Of a stretch of 49,605 nt of DNA, positions 1-8,490 are shown piece by piece. Position 1 is the first letter of the stretch. Every line of letters starts with the position of its first letter. This stretch comes from Kitasatospora sp. DSM 101779 (GTDB taxonomy: Bacteria; Actinomycetota; Actinomycetes; Streptomycetales; Streptomycetaceae): the NCBI RefSeq assembly GCF_025655475.1, contig NZ_JAHTIK010000001.1, positions 7,226,357 to 7,275,961 of the forward strand. Direction: 5' to 3'. The position numbers and the translations under genes were made by a program. Under the pieces are notes generated by a model. It saw nothing but the letters and a program-made list of their open reading frames with translations. It did no database searches and was not told where the DNA came from.

Positions 1-2265
1 GTCCCGCCGCCCGCCGCGGCACTCCGCGCACTCGCCCGCGGCACCGAGTGGCGCGGCCGGCTCGCCCTGCGCCACCGCGACGGCCGCCCCGTCGCGGCCG
101 AGGTGCGCGCCACCCCGCTGCACACCGCCGCCGGCACCGCCTGGACGGTCACCGCCGAACCCGCCGTCACCGCCGATCCGGCCGTCGCCGTCGCCGGCCA
201 CCGGGAGCTGCGCGAATGGGCGTTCAGCCAGCTGCCGATCGCCGTCGGCGTGTACGACCGGGAGACCCGCCTGGTCGGCGCCAACGACGAGGTGCTGCGG
301 ATGATGGGCGAGGGCGACGAACCCGTCGGCCTGCTCATGGCGGAGACCGCCGACCGCTGGTCCGGGCTGCCGCACGCCCGCCTCGCCGCCCTGATCAAAC
401 GGGTCCTCGCCGCCGGCGAGACCGTCCGCGCCGACCACCTCTTCCGCACACCCGGCGAGGCCGGCGCGCACGCCTGGACGACCGTCCTTTACCCGCTCAA
501 GGGCCCCGACGGCGGCGTCCGCGGCGTCGCCGTCGGCGGACTCGACACCACCGACGAGTACCGGGCCCGCCGCCGGCTCGCCATGGTCAACGCCGCCGGC
601 CTGCGGATCGGCACCACCCTCGACGTCACCCGCACCGCCCAGGAACTCGCCGACGTCGCCACCGAGGACTTCGCCGACTTCGCCAGCGTCGACCTCCTCG
701 ACAGCGTCTTCCTCGGCACCGAGGCAGCCACCCGCCCCACCGGCGGCCCCGCCGTCTTCCGCCGCGCCGCCGAACAGTCCGTCCTCATCGGCTGCCCCGA
801 GTCAGCCGTCCCGCCCGGCCAGACCGACCACCTGCCCGCCGACTCCCCGATGGCCCGCGCCCTCGCCACCGGCCGCCCCTCCCGGCACCGCGTCGACGAC
901 CCCGACATCCGACGCTGGCTCACCGTCGACCCCGTCCGCGCCCAGCGCATCGCCGAGTCCGGCACCCACTCGCTGATCGTCGCCCCGCTGCTCGCCCGCG
1001 GCACCACCCTCGGCATCACGCTGTTCGCCCGGCACCGCACCGAGGAGGACTTCGACGCCGACGACGTCCTGCTCGCCGAGGAACTCACCGCCCGCGCCGC
1101 CCTCAGCATCGACAACGCCCGCCGCTACACCTTCGAACGGAACACCGCCCTCGCGCTGCAGCGCAGCATGATGCCGCACCGCGCCCCCCGCCAGGCCGCC
1201 GTCGAGATCGCCTCCCGCTACCTGCCCGCCGGCCCGCAGGCGGGTGTCGGCGGCGACTGGTTCGACGTCATCCCGCTCTCCGGCGCCCGGGTCGCCCTGG
1301 TCGTCGGCGACGTCGTCGGCCACGGCATCCAGGCCACCGCCACCATGGGCCGGCTGCGCACCGCCGTCCGCACCCTCGCCGACGTCGACGTGCCGCCCGA
1401 CGAACTCCTCACCCACCTCGACGACCTCGTGCTGCGCCTCGACCGGGAGGCCGACCCGCGGACCGCCGACGAGGACGGCCGCGAGGCCGCCGACATCGGC
1501 GCCACCTGCCTGTACGCCGTCTACGACCCCGTCTCCCGCCGCTGCACCCTCGCCAGGGCCGGACACCCCGGGCCCGCCGTCGTCCGCCCCGACGGCCGCG
1601 TCGAGTTCCCCGAACTGCCCGCCGGCCCGCCGCTCGGCCTCGGCGGCCTGCCCTTCGAGTCCGCCGAACTCGACCTGCCCGAGGGCAGCGTGCTCGCCCT
1701 GTTCACCGACGGCCTGGTCGAGGGCGTCGACCACGACGTCGACCACGGCATCGAGCGCCTCGCCCGCGCCCTCGCCGCCGGCGGCATCTCCCTGGAGGAG
1801 ACCTGCGACGAGATCCTCCGCCTGCTGCTGCCCGAGGCCCCCGAGGACGACATCGCCCTGCTGCTCGCCCGCACCCGCGCCCTCGACACCTCCCAGGTCG
1901 CCGCCTGGGACGTGCCGCCCGACCCGGCCGTCGTCTCGCACGCCCGCAAGCTCGCCGCCGAACAGCTCGCCGTCTGGGGCCTCGACGAGTACGCCTTCGT
2001 CACCGAACTGGTCGTCAGCGAGCTCGTCACCAACGCGATCCGCTACGGGCGGCCGCCGATCGAGCTGCGGCTGATCCACGACACCAGCCTGATCTGCGAG
2101 GTCTCCGACACCAGCAGCACCGCCCCCCACCTGCGCCGGGCCCGCACCTTCGACGAGGGCGGGCGCGGCCTGCTGCTGGTCGCGCAGCTCACCCAGGGCT
2201 GGGGCACCCGCCACACCCCCTTCGGCAAGACCATCTGGACGGAACAGACGCTGCCCGAGGTGTGA
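1..2265 (+). CDS. PAS/GAF/SpoIIE phosphatase with C-terminal anti-sigma-type ATPase domain (5' end outside window)
   Basis: The frame is open from the first base, so the start lies upstream; 754 residues are visible. In order: the end of one PAS-like domain (about 1-45), a second PAS domain (about 65-185), a GAF domain (about 190-375), a SpoIIE/PP2C phosphatase domain (about 385-620; GVGGDWFD, VVGDVVGHG, ARAGHPGP, FTDGLVEG, EDDIALL) and a HATPase_c domain of RsbW type (about 630-754; ELVTNAIRYG, GRGLLLVAQL). Proteins of this build are common in Streptomyces. They are thought to sense a signal through PAS/GAF and to act on anti-sigma antagonists by dephosphorylation, with the ATPase domain able to act as a kinase. 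The metal-binding Asp residues are present, so it is probably active. It is cytoplasmic, with no membrane segment in the visible part. fbiC follows after 68 bases but probably has its own promoter. Confidence 0.9.
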   Translation, partial: VPPPAAALRALARGTEWRGRLALRHRDGRPVAAEVRATPLHTAAGTAWTVTAEPAVTADPAVAVAGHRELREWAFSQLPIAVGVYDRETRLVGANDEVLRMMGEGDEPVGLLMAETADRWSGLPHARLAALIKRVLAAGETVRADHLFRTPGEAGAHAWTTVLYPLKGPDGGVRGVAVGGLDTTDEYRARRRLAMVNAAGLRIGTTLDVTRTAQELADVATEDFADFASVDLLDSVFLGTEAATRPTGGPAVFRRAAEQSVLIGCPESAVPPGQTDHLPADSPMARALATGRPSRHRVDDPDIRRWLTVDPVRAQRIAESGTHSLIVAPLLARGTTLGITLFARHRTEEDFDADDVLLAEELTARAALSIDNARRYTFERNTALALQRSMMPHRAPRQAAVEIASRYLPAGPQAGVGGDWFDVIPLSGARVALVVGDVVGHGIQATATMGRLRTAVRTLADVDVPPDELLTHLDDLVLRLDREADPRTADEDGREAADIGATCLYAVYDPVSRRCTLARAGHPGPAVVRPDGRVEFPELPAGPPLGLGGLPFESAELDLPEGSVLALFTDGLVEGVDHDVDHGIERLARALAAGGISLEETCDEILRLLLPEAPEDDIALLLARTRALDTSQVAAWDVPPDPAVVSHARKLAAEQLAVWGLDEYAFVTELVVSELVTNAIRYGRPPIELRLIHDTSLICEVSDTSSTAPHLRRARTFDEGGRGLLLVAQLTQGWGTRHTPFGKTIWTEQTLPEV

Positions 2266-2321
2266 CCGGCACCTCCCGGCGTGTGACCCGCACCGCGGCT
2301 CACACCGCCGACCGCGGCCGA

Positions 2322-2327
2322 TATCGT
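2322..2327 (+). promoter_or_regulatory. Putative -10 element for leaderless fbiC transcript
   Basis: TATCGT fits the actinobacterial TANNNT -10 pattern and ends six bases before the fbiC ATG. No Shine-Dalgarno sequence stands before that ATG. This arrangement suggests that transcription starts at or next to the A of the start codon. No clear -35 is seen. This is inference from spacing only. Confidence 0.35.
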
Positions 2328-2333
2328 CGGCGC

Positions 2334-4946
2334 ATGAACGCCTCCGAGCCCGAGCAGACCACCGCCCCGGCCCCCGTGCCGCCCGCCGCCCCGACCGTGA
2401 CCGCGATGCGCAGAGCGCTCCGCAGGGCCCGGGACGGCGTCGCGCTGGACACGGGCGAGGCCGAGGTGCTGCTGCAGGCCCGCGGCGGCGACCTGACCGA
2501 CCTGTGCGCCTCTGCCGCCCGCGTCCGCGACGCCGGACTCGCCGAGGCCGGCCGCCCCGGGGTGATCACCTACTCGAAGAAGGTCTTCATCCCGCTCACC
2601 CGACTCTGCCGGGACCGCTGCCACTACTGCACCTTCGTCACCGTGCCGGGCAAGCTGCGCCGGGCCGGTGAGGGCATGTTCCTCTCGCCCGACGAGGTGC
2701 TGGACATCGCCCGCCGCGGCGCCGCCGCGGGCTGCAAGGAGGCCCTGTTCACCCTCGGCGACCGGCCCGAGGACCGCTGGCCGGAGGCCCGCGAGTGGCT
2801 GGACGCGCACGGCTACGACGACACCCTCGCCTACGTGCGGGCGATGTCCGTCCGCGTGCTGGAGGAGACCGGGCTGCTGCCCCATCTCAACCCCGGCGTG
2901 CTCTCCTGGACGGACTTCCAGCGGCTCAAGCCGGTCTCCCCGTCCATGGGCATGATGCTGGAGACCACCGCCGAACGGCTCTGGTCCGACCCGTCCGGAC
3001 CGCACCACGGCTCCCCGGACAAGGAGCCGCGCGTCCGGCTGCGGGTGCTGGAGGACGCCGGCCGCTCGTCGGTGCCGTTCACCACCGGCATCCTGATCGG
3101 CATCGGCGAGTCGTACCGGGAACGGGCCGAGTCGCTGTTCGCGATCCGCCGGGTCTCCCGTGCCTACCGCGGCGTGCAGGAGGTCATCGTGCAGAACTTC
3201 CGCGCCAAGCCCGACACCGCGATGCGCGGCATGCCGGACGCCGAACTCGAGGAGCTCGCCGCCGCGGTCGCCGTCGCCCGCCTGGTGCTCGGCCCGTCCG
3301 TCCGCCTGCAGGCACCGCCGAACCTGGTGGACGGCGAGTTCGCCCTGCTGATCGGTGCCGGAATCGACGACTGGGGCGGTGTCTCCCCGCTGACGCCCGA
3401 CCACGTCAACCCCGAACGGCCCTGGCCGCACATCGACGACCTCGCCGCCCGCACCGCCGCCGCCGGCTTCACGCTCCGCGAGCGGCTCACCGTCTACCCC
3501 GAGTACGTGCAGCGCGGCGAACCCTGGCTGGACCCGCGCATCCTGCCGCACGTCACCGCGCTCGCCGACCCGGCCACCGGCCTCGCCCGCGAGGACGCCC
3601 GGCCCGCCGGGCTGCCCTGGCAGGAACCCGAGGAGCCGCAGACCGGCTCCGGCCGCACCGAACTCCACCACGAGATCGACACCGTGGGCCGCACCGGCGA
3701 CCGCCGCGCCGACTTCGACGAGGTGTACGGCGACTGGCAGGTGCTGCGCGAGCAGGTCGCCGCGAGCGGCGCGCCGGAGAGGCTGCCCGCCGACGTCCGG
3801 GATGCGCTCGCCGTCGCCGCGGACGACCCGACCCGGCTGACGGACGACCAGGCCCTCGCCCTGTTCGGCGCCGACGGCCCGGCCCTGGACGCGCTCTGCT
3901 CGATCGCCGACGCGGTGCGCCGCGACACCGTCGGCGACACCGTCACCTACTGCGTCACCCGGAACATCAACTTCACCAACGTCTGCTACACCGGCTGCCG
4001 GTTCTGCGCCTTCGCGCAGCGCCGCACCGACGCCGACGCCTACACCCTCTCGCTGGAGCAGGTCGCCGAACGGGCCGCCCAGGCCTGGGAGGTCGGCGCG
4101 ACCGAGGTCTGCATGCAGGGCGGTATCCACCCCGACCTGCCCGGCACCGCCTACTTCGACATCGCCCGGGCCGTGAAGGCGCGGGTGCCCGGCATCGACG
4201 TGCACGCCTTCTCGCCGATGGAGGTCGTCAACGGCGCCACCCGCACCGGGCTGTCGATCCGCGACTGGCTGCAGCGGGCCAAGGAGGCCGGGCTCGACAC
4301 CATCCCCGGCACGGCCGCCGAGATCCTCGACGACGAGGTCCGCTGGGTGCTCACCAAGGGCAAACTGCCCGCCTCCGCCTGGATCGACGTCGTCACCACC
4401 GCGCACGGGCTCGGCATCCGCTCCTCCTCCACCATGATGTACGGGCACGTCGACACCCCGCGGCACTGGCTCGGCCACCTCCGGCTGCTCGCCGAGCTCC
4501 AGCAGCGCACCGGCGGGTTCACCGAGTTCGTCACGCTGCCGTTCGTCCACACCAACGCGCCGGTCTACCTCGCCGGCGTCGCCCGGCCCGGCCCGACCGC
4601 CCGCGACAACCGGGCGGTCACCGCGATGGCCCGGCTGCTGCTGCACCCGCACATCCCCAACATCCAGACCTCCTGGGTGAAGCTGGGTGCCGACGGCGCC
4701 GCCGAGATGCTGCGCTCCGGCGCCAACGACCTCGGCGGCACGCTGATGGAGGAGACCATCTCCCGGATGGCCGGCTCCTCCTGGGGCAGCCACAAGTCGG
4801 TGCGCGACCTCGAGGCGATCGCCGAGGCCGCCGGCCGCCCGGCCCGGCAGCGCACCACCACCTACGGCGAGGTCCCCGCGGAGCGCCGGGCCGCCGCGCT
4901 CGCCTCGGACGGCCACCTGCCGGTCCTGCTGCCCGTCCTGGACTGA
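2334..4946 (+). CDS. fbiC: FO synthase (7,8-didemethyl-8-hydroxy-5-deazariboflavin synthase), fused CofG-CofH
   Basis: This enzyme makes FO, the deazaflavin chromophore of coenzyme F420, from tyrosine and the ribityl-uracil precursor of riboflavin. It uses two radical-SAM centres fused in one 870-residue chain, as is usual in actinobacteria. The N-terminal CofG half has the cluster motif C92-x3-C96-x2-C99 (CRDRCHYC). The C-terminal CofH half has C551-x3-C555-x2-C558 (CYTGCRFC) followed by MQGGIHPDLPG, typical of CofH. The first 20 residues are a low-complexity Pro/Ala leader. I chose the ATG because the conserved part begins about 20 residues later and a -10 box lies just upstream. A GTG at 2262 overlapping the previous stop is possible but would add a poorly conserved stretch. 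The protein is cytoplasmic and expected to be oxygen-sensitive. No other F420 genes are in the window. Confidence 0.95.
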   Translation: MNASEPEQTTAPAPVPPAAPTVTAMRRALRRARDGVALDTGEAEVLLQARGGDLTDLCASAARVRDAGLAEAGRPGVITYSKKVFIPLTRLCRDRCHYCTFVTVPGKLRRAGEGMFLSPDEVLDIARRGAAAGCKEALFTLGDRPEDRWPEAREWLDAHGYDDTLAYVRAMSVRVLEETGLLPHLNPGVLSWTDFQRLKPVSPSMGMMLETTAERLWSDPSGPHHGSPDKEPRVRLRVLEDAGRSSVPFTTGILIGIGESYRERAESLFAIRRVSRAYRGVQEVIVQNFRAKPDTAMRGMPDAELEELAAAVAVARLVLGPSVRLQAPPNLVDGEFALLIGAGIDDWGGVSPLTPDHVNPERPWPHIDDLAARTAAAGFTLRERLTVYPEYVQRGEPWLDPRILPHVTALADPATGLAREDARPAGLPWQEPEEPQTGSGRTELHHEIDTVGRTGDRRADFDEVYGDWQVLREQVAASGAPERLPADVRDALAVAADDPTRLTDDQALALFGADGPALDALCSIADAVRRDTVGDTVTYCVTRNINFTNVCYTGCRFCAFAQRRTDADAYTLSLEQVAERAAQAWEVGATEVCMQGGIHPDLPGTAYFDIARAVKARVPGIDVHAFSPMEVVNGATRTGLSIRDWLQRAKEAGLDTIPGTAAEILDDEVRWVLTKGKLPASAWIDVVTTAHGLGIRSSSTMMYGHVDTPRHWLGHLRLLAELQQRTGGFTEFVTLPFVHTNAPVYLAGVARPGPTARDNRAVTAMARLLLHPHIPNIQTSWVKLGADGAAEMLRSGANDLGGTLMEETISRMAGSSWGSHKSVRDLEAIAEAAGRPARQRTTTYGEVPAERRAAALASDGHLPVLLPVLD

Positions 4947-5106
4947 ACCTCTTCCGGGCCGGACCCGTCCCGGACCGGACCGGACGACAGGGGGGTTTGC
5001 CCGGCGGCGGGCGGGTGAGACGGCGGGCAGGCACGGTGCCCCGCCCGGGCGGCCGTTCCCGTCCCCCGTCCGCCGCGCGGGCGGGCGCCCCGCCGGAGCA
5101 CGGACC

Positions 5107-5163
5107 CGGCCGCCGAGACGTGCGTCTCCGGCGGCCGGGGGCGGCTCCGGGCGAAGCCGCCCC
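5107..5163 (+). terminator. Two back-to-back hairpins after fbiC
   Basis: The first hairpin (5107-5137) pairs CGGCCGCCG-AGAC with GTCT-c-CGGCGGCCG around a GTGC loop, with a single bulged C. The second (5138-5163) pairs GGGGCGGCT with AGCCGCCCC around an 8-base loop. No U-run follows, as is usual in high-GC actinobacteria. Position in the 332-base gap after fbiC supports a terminator. The rest of this gap shows no coding frame I can support. Confidence 0.55.
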
Positions 5164-5278
5164 GCAACTGCCGTGTCCGAAATCCGCCAGCCGACCGCCG
5201 GGTGCGGGCTGCACAGTGGAGACCGGCGGTCCCGTGCCTCGGCGCGGTACCGTCCGTACCAGCGGAAAGGACAACGCC

Positions 5279-5782
5279 ATGACCCTGTACACGACCGTCG
5301 ACAGCCCGGTCGGCCCCCTGCTGCTGGCCGGCGAGGAGTCCGCGACCGCGCCCGGCGGCACCGCACTCGCCTCGGTCTCGCTGCCGGGGCAGAAGCGCGG
5401 CGCCGTCGTCCAGGACGGGTGGCGGCAGGACGACGCGGCGTTCCGCGTGGTGGCCGACCAGTTCCGGGCCTACTTCGCCGGGGAGGCGACCGCCTTCGCG
5501 GTGGAGTGCACCGCGCGCGGCACCGAGTTCCAGCGCCGGGTCTGGGCCGCCCTGGACGCCGTCCCGTACGGCACCACCACCACGTACACGGCCGTCGCCG
5601 CGGCCGCCGGGTCACCGGGCGCGGTGCGGGCGGTCGGCGCCGCGATCGGGGCGAACCCGCTCCTGATCGTGCGGCCCTGCCACCGCGTGGTGGGCGCCGA
5701 CGGCTCGCTGACCGGCTACGCGGGCGGCCTGCCCGCCAAGGAGCACCTGCTCGCCCACGAGGGCGCCCGCCCGGCCCGCTGA
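5279..5782 (+). CDS. ogt: Methylated-DNA--protein-cysteine methyltransferase (Ogt type)
   Basis: This protein repairs O6-alkylguanine (and O4-alkylthymine) in DNA by moving the alkyl group to its own cysteine, which inactivates it. The 167-residue chain has the N-terminal beta domain and the C-terminal DNA-binding domain (about 80-165) with active-site PCHRV (Cys134), the helix-turn-helix region PYGTTTTYT and the GSLTGYAGG loop. Length and layout fit Ogt rather than the longer Ada. The ATG is preceded by GGAAAGG at 8-9 bases. A short loop is less conserved than usual around residues 18-45, including a slightly expanded TAPGG segment. It appears to stand alone, with no ada or alkA beside it. 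Confidence 0.93.
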   Translation: MTLYTTVDSPVGPLLLAGEESATAPGGTALASVSLPGQKRGAVVQDGWRQDDAAFRVVADQFRAYFAGEATAFAVECTARGTEFQRRVWAALDAVPYGTTTTYTAVAAAAGSPGAVRAVGAAIGANPLLIVRPCHRVVGADGSLTGYAGGLPAKEHLLAHEGARPAR

Positions 5783-5867
5783 CCCGCGGGCCCGGCGGAG
5801 GACCCTTCCGGCGGATGCGGCGTCCTGACGGTCCGTCGGCGGGAGCGTCCGGCAGGATGGTCTCCGA

Positions 5868-6740
5868 ATGATCGACAACAACCTCGACACCATCGACGAC
5901 AGCGTGTGCCCGGCGTGCGGGGGCACGGTCGCCCCCGACGCGCGGTGCTGGGACTGCGGGGCCGTCCGTGCCGGGTTCCGCTCCCATGTGGAGATCACCC
6001 TGGCGGGCGGCGCCGCGGGCGTGAGCGACCGCGGACGGCACCGCGGGGTGAACGCGGACGCCATGGCCCTCGCCACGGCCGGGCCGTGGACCGTCGGAGT
6101 CGTCTGCGACGGCGTCTCCATGGCACCCCGGGGCGAGCGGGCCGCCCGGCTCGCGGCGGACGTCGGCGCAGCCGCCCTCGCCGCCCGGCTGACGGAGGGC
6201 GTCCTGCCGGAGACGGCCCTCGCCGAGTCCGCCGTCCGGGCGGGCCGGGCCGTGACCGCCCTGGCCGCCTCCTCCGACGCGGCACCCGCGTGCACCTACG
6301 CCGCCGGCATCGCCGGACCGGAGGGCATCTGGAGCGCCTGGGTTGGCGACAGCCGCGCCTACTGGCTCCCCGACGAGGGCCCGGGCATGGCCCTCACCGA
6401 GGACGACACCGGCGAACTCGACGTCCTCGCAGCCTGGTTGGGCGCCGACGCCGGCGAGCCCAGGCCCCGGACGCGCAGCTACCGGCCGGCCGTGCCCGGC
6501 CGCCTGCTGCTCTGCACGGACGGGCTCTGGCGCCACCTGCCCACCGCCGCGGCCCTGCGGGATGTCGCCGACCGCGGTACCCGGCAGCGAGCCGCGCCCC
6601 CCGACCGACCGCTGCTCATCGGCGCCCGGGCCATGGTGGACCATGCCCTGGCCGCCGGGGGGCAGGACAACATCACCGCCCTGATGCTCCCGGTCACCGC
6701 CGCGAGGCCCGGTCCTCCCGCCGGCACCGCCCCGGCATGA
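5868..6740 (+). CDS. PP2C-family Ser/Thr phosphatase with N-terminal zinc ribbon
   Basis: The chain has 290 residues. A small zinc ribbon leads (C14-x2-C17 ... C27-x2-C30). The PP2C domain (about 40-280) shows the metal-binding motifs VVCDGVSM, WVGDSRAYW, LCTDGLW and GGQDNIT in the correct order. It is likely a soluble manganese-dependent phosphatase that removes phosphate from Ser/Thr kinase substrates. The early motif contains RGVNADA where classical PP2C has RxxNED, so one acidic residue is shifted. In Streptomyces such zinc-ribbon PP2C proteins often sit with FHA, VWA and kinase genes, but here no such partner is nearby. The ATG has no strong ribosome site. The product is probably active, though its substrate is unknown. 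Confidence 0.85.
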   Translation: MIDNNLDTIDDSVCPACGGTVAPDARCWDCGAVRAGFRSHVEITLAGGAAGVSDRGRHRGVNADAMALATAGPWTVGVVCDGVSMAPRGERAARLAADVGAAALAARLTEGVLPETALAESAVRAGRAVTALAASSDAAPACTYAAGIAGPEGIWSAWVGDSRAYWLPDEGPGMALTEDDTGELDVLAAWLGADAGEPRPRTRSYRPAVPGRLLLCTDGLWRHLPTAAALRDVADRGTRQRAAPPDRPLLIGARAMVDHALAAGGQDNITALMLPVTAARPGPPAGTAPA

Positions 6741-6804
6741 GCACCGGCCGCGCGGTCCCGGAATTCCGTTGCCGGGCGGCCCGCGCCGGTGGTCGAATCG
6801 CGCC

Positions 6805-7374
6805 GTGCTGATCCGTGCCACCACCGCCCGCATGCTGCTCCGCCGCTTCACCGGGGCCGACCTCGACGACCTCGCCGCGCTGCACGGCGACCCCGAGGTG
6901 ATGCGGCGGATCGACGACGGGCGGCCGGTGCCGCGTCCGGTGGTCGAGAACGAGACGCTCCCGGCCCTGCTCCGCGGCTACGAGGAGCTCCCGCCCGGGG
7001 AGGGCTGCTTCGCCGCGGTGCAGAGGGACACGGGGGAGTTCCTCGGCTGGTTCGCGCTGGCCCCGGCCGGCAGCACGGGCCTGAACGGCGGGACGGAGCT
7101 CGGCTATCGGCTGCGCCCCGTCGTGTGGGGACGCGGCCTCGCCACCGAGGGCGCCCGGGAGCTCGTCCGGCTGGCCTTCACCGAACTCGGCGCCGACCGG
7201 GTGGTGGCCACCACGATGACCGTCAACACCGCGTCCCGCCGGGTGCTGGAGAAGGCGGGGCTGCGCCACGTCCGGACCTTCTTCGAGGAGTGGCCGGAGT
7301 ACATCGAGGGCGCCGAGCACGGGGACGTGGAGTACGCCCTCACCCGGGAGCAGTGGCTCCGGACGGCTCCCTGA
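6805..7374 (+). CDS. GNAT family N-acetyltransferase
   Basis: The 189-residue protein has the GNAT fold of the RimJ/RimL-like group: beta1-alpha1 (IRATTARMLLRRFTGADL), the acetyl-CoA pyrophosphate loop region WGRGLATEGARELV (about 115-130) and the C-terminal N-T-A-S-R-R-V-L-E-K-A-G-L motif. It probably acetylates an amino group on a small molecule or a protein N-terminus; the substrate cannot be told. I chose the GTG at 6805 because the conserved first strand starts there. A TTG at 6769 would add 12 unconserved residues. No good ribosome site is visible for either. It lies 64 bases after the PP2C gene and could be co-transcribed. Confidence 0.85.
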   Translation: MLIRATTARMLLRRFTGADLDDLAALHGDPEVMRRIDDGRPVPRPVVENETLPALLRGYEELPPGEGCFAAVQRDTGEFLGWFALAPAGSTGLNGGTELGYRLRPVVWGRGLATEGARELVRLAFTELGADRVVATTMTVNTASRRVLEKAGLRHVRTFFEEWPEYIEGAEHGDVEYALTREQWLRTAP

Positions 7375-7555
7375 CCTGCGGGAACGGTTGCCGAGTGAGT
7401 CCGCGGCGACACTGTCCGTGCACGGTGTGACCCACGCCATCCCCGGGGTGTCGCGACGAGGGTCCGGCGTATGCGCGGTGTCCGCGGCCCCTCACCCGCT
7501 GCCGACGATGTGGTCCGCTTCACGGACGGTTTGCGGTGGTGCGGGTCACATCGGC

Positions 7556-7576
7556 GGGTGGGTGGTGGGGGTGGGG
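7556..7576 (+). other. Canonical G-quadruplex motif on the + strand
   Basis: Four G-tracts of 3, 3, 5 and 4 G are separated by loops of 1, 4 and 1 bases. It lies about 240 bases before the start of the Rpf-like gene, in a non-coding gap. Short single-base loops make a stable quadruplex likely in single-stranded DNA or in RNA if this part is transcribed. Confidence 0.55.
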
Positions 7577-7639
7577 CCCGTGAAATGGGGGTCGGGTTCG
7601 GTGGGATACCGGTGGTAACCGGGGCCTGACCTGCTGGTT

Positions 7640-7815
7640 CGGTGCCGAACCTTGTGTCGGGTGCGGGTGGTCCGTAACTTCGAATCCAGCGCGGCACACC
7701 GCCGGGGCCCCAGGGCCCGGAGGGTTCGGATGCCCGCTCACCCCATGAACCGCAGGCCGATCGGGTCTGCTGACCCGTGCCCGGGTGTCGTCCCGGGACG
7801 CTTGAAGGGAACCGC
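7640..7815 (+). promoter_or_regulatory. Long structured leader before the Rpf-like gene (possible degenerate c-di-AMP riboswitch)
   Basis: The 441-base gap before the Rpf-like gene holds no supported gene. Its last part folds into several hairpins: CCGGGGCCC/AGGGCCCGG around 7703, CGGGT/ACCCG (7759-7774) and CCCGGG/CCCGGG (7780-7797), followed by the ribosome site GAAGGGA. In Streptomyces, several rpf genes have a ydaO-type c-di-AMP riboswitch ending in a motif like GCTCACC...GTAGGC. Here GCTCACCCC ... GCAGGCC occurs at 7737-7756, but I cannot find the conserved GGGGAACC or GGGTGAATC core. Leader structure is supported; riboswitch identity is not. Confidence 0.3.
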
Positions 7816-8208
7816 ATGCTTTTCCGTAACGAGACCACCGCTGCCACCGCCACCGCCACCAAGCGCGGCAGGCGCGTGCGGATGGCCGTCATGGGCGGCG
7901 CGCTGGCCGTCCTGCCGGTGGCCGGCCTCGTGACGGCGACGTCGGCCTCGGCCGCCCCGGCCTCGACCTGGGACAAGGTCGCCCAGTGCGAGTCCTCGGG
8001 CAACTGGGCCATCAACTCGGGCAACGGCTTCTACGGCGGTCTGCAGTTCACCTCCGGTACCTGGGCGGCGTTCGGCGGCCACGCCTACGCGGCCAACGCC
8101 CACCAGGCCAGCAAGGCGCAGCAGATCGCCGTCGCGGAGAAGGTCCTCGCCGCGCAGGGTCCGGGCGCCTGGCCCGTCTGCTCCGTCAAGGCCGGCCTGT
8201 CCAAGTAA
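7816..8208 (+). CDS. Secreted Rpf-like transglycosylase (resuscitation-promoting factor domain)
   Basis: The 130-residue pre-protein has a long twin-basic signal peptide (KRGRRVR, then a hydrophobic stretch) with a predicted cut after ATSASA near residue 46. The mature part is almost only the Rpf lysozyme-like domain: WDKVAQCESSGNW with the catalytic Glu59, GGLQFTSGTW, and a second Cys in WPVCSVK that would pair with the Cys before Glu59. Rpf proteins cleave peptidoglycan and aid spore germination and revival of dormant cells. No LysM or G5 domain is attached, so this is one of the minimal forms. The ATG follows GAAGGGA at 5 bases. It has a long leader of its own and a terminator hairpin behind it, so it is probably monocistronic. 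Confidence 0.9.
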   Translation: MLFRNETTAATATATKRGRRVRMAVMGGALAVLPVAGLVTATSASAAPASTWDKVAQCESSGNWAINSGNGFYGGLQFTSGTWAAFGGHAYAANAHQASKAQQIAVAEKVLAAQGPGAWPVCSVKAGLSK

Positions 8209-8280
8209 GGCCCGCCGCCTGATTCAAGGCCCCGCGGCCCGGACCGGCGATCCCGGACCTGGCACCCCGCACCCCCGCAC

Positions 8281-8310
8281 GGCCCGCTCCCCGCACCCGG
8301 GAAGCGGGCC
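8281..8310 (+). terminator. Hairpin after the Rpf-like gene
   Basis: GGCCCGCT pairs perfectly with AGCGGGCC around a 14-base loop, 72 bases after the stop codon. No U-run follows. The rest of the 280-base gap to the next gene shows no other feature. Confidence 0.5.
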
Positions 8311-8490
8311 GTCGCCGCACCCGGACGCGTCCATGGGGTCGTCAGCCGTGGCGGGCGGCGAGGACGGGGCCCAGCCGGGTCCGGGAGCAGCACCTCCCGC
8401 CCCTGCGGGTGTCGCGGCGAGGGCGACGGCACCCGGAGGGGTGCGCCGCGCCGCCCGGATGCCGGGCGGCGCGACGGGTACAAGGGAGTG

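Noticed and set aside
2043..6851. Long open frame on the minus strand
   Set aside because: Covers fbiC, ogt and the phosphatase gene in antisense; the plus-strand proteins have complete family motifs.
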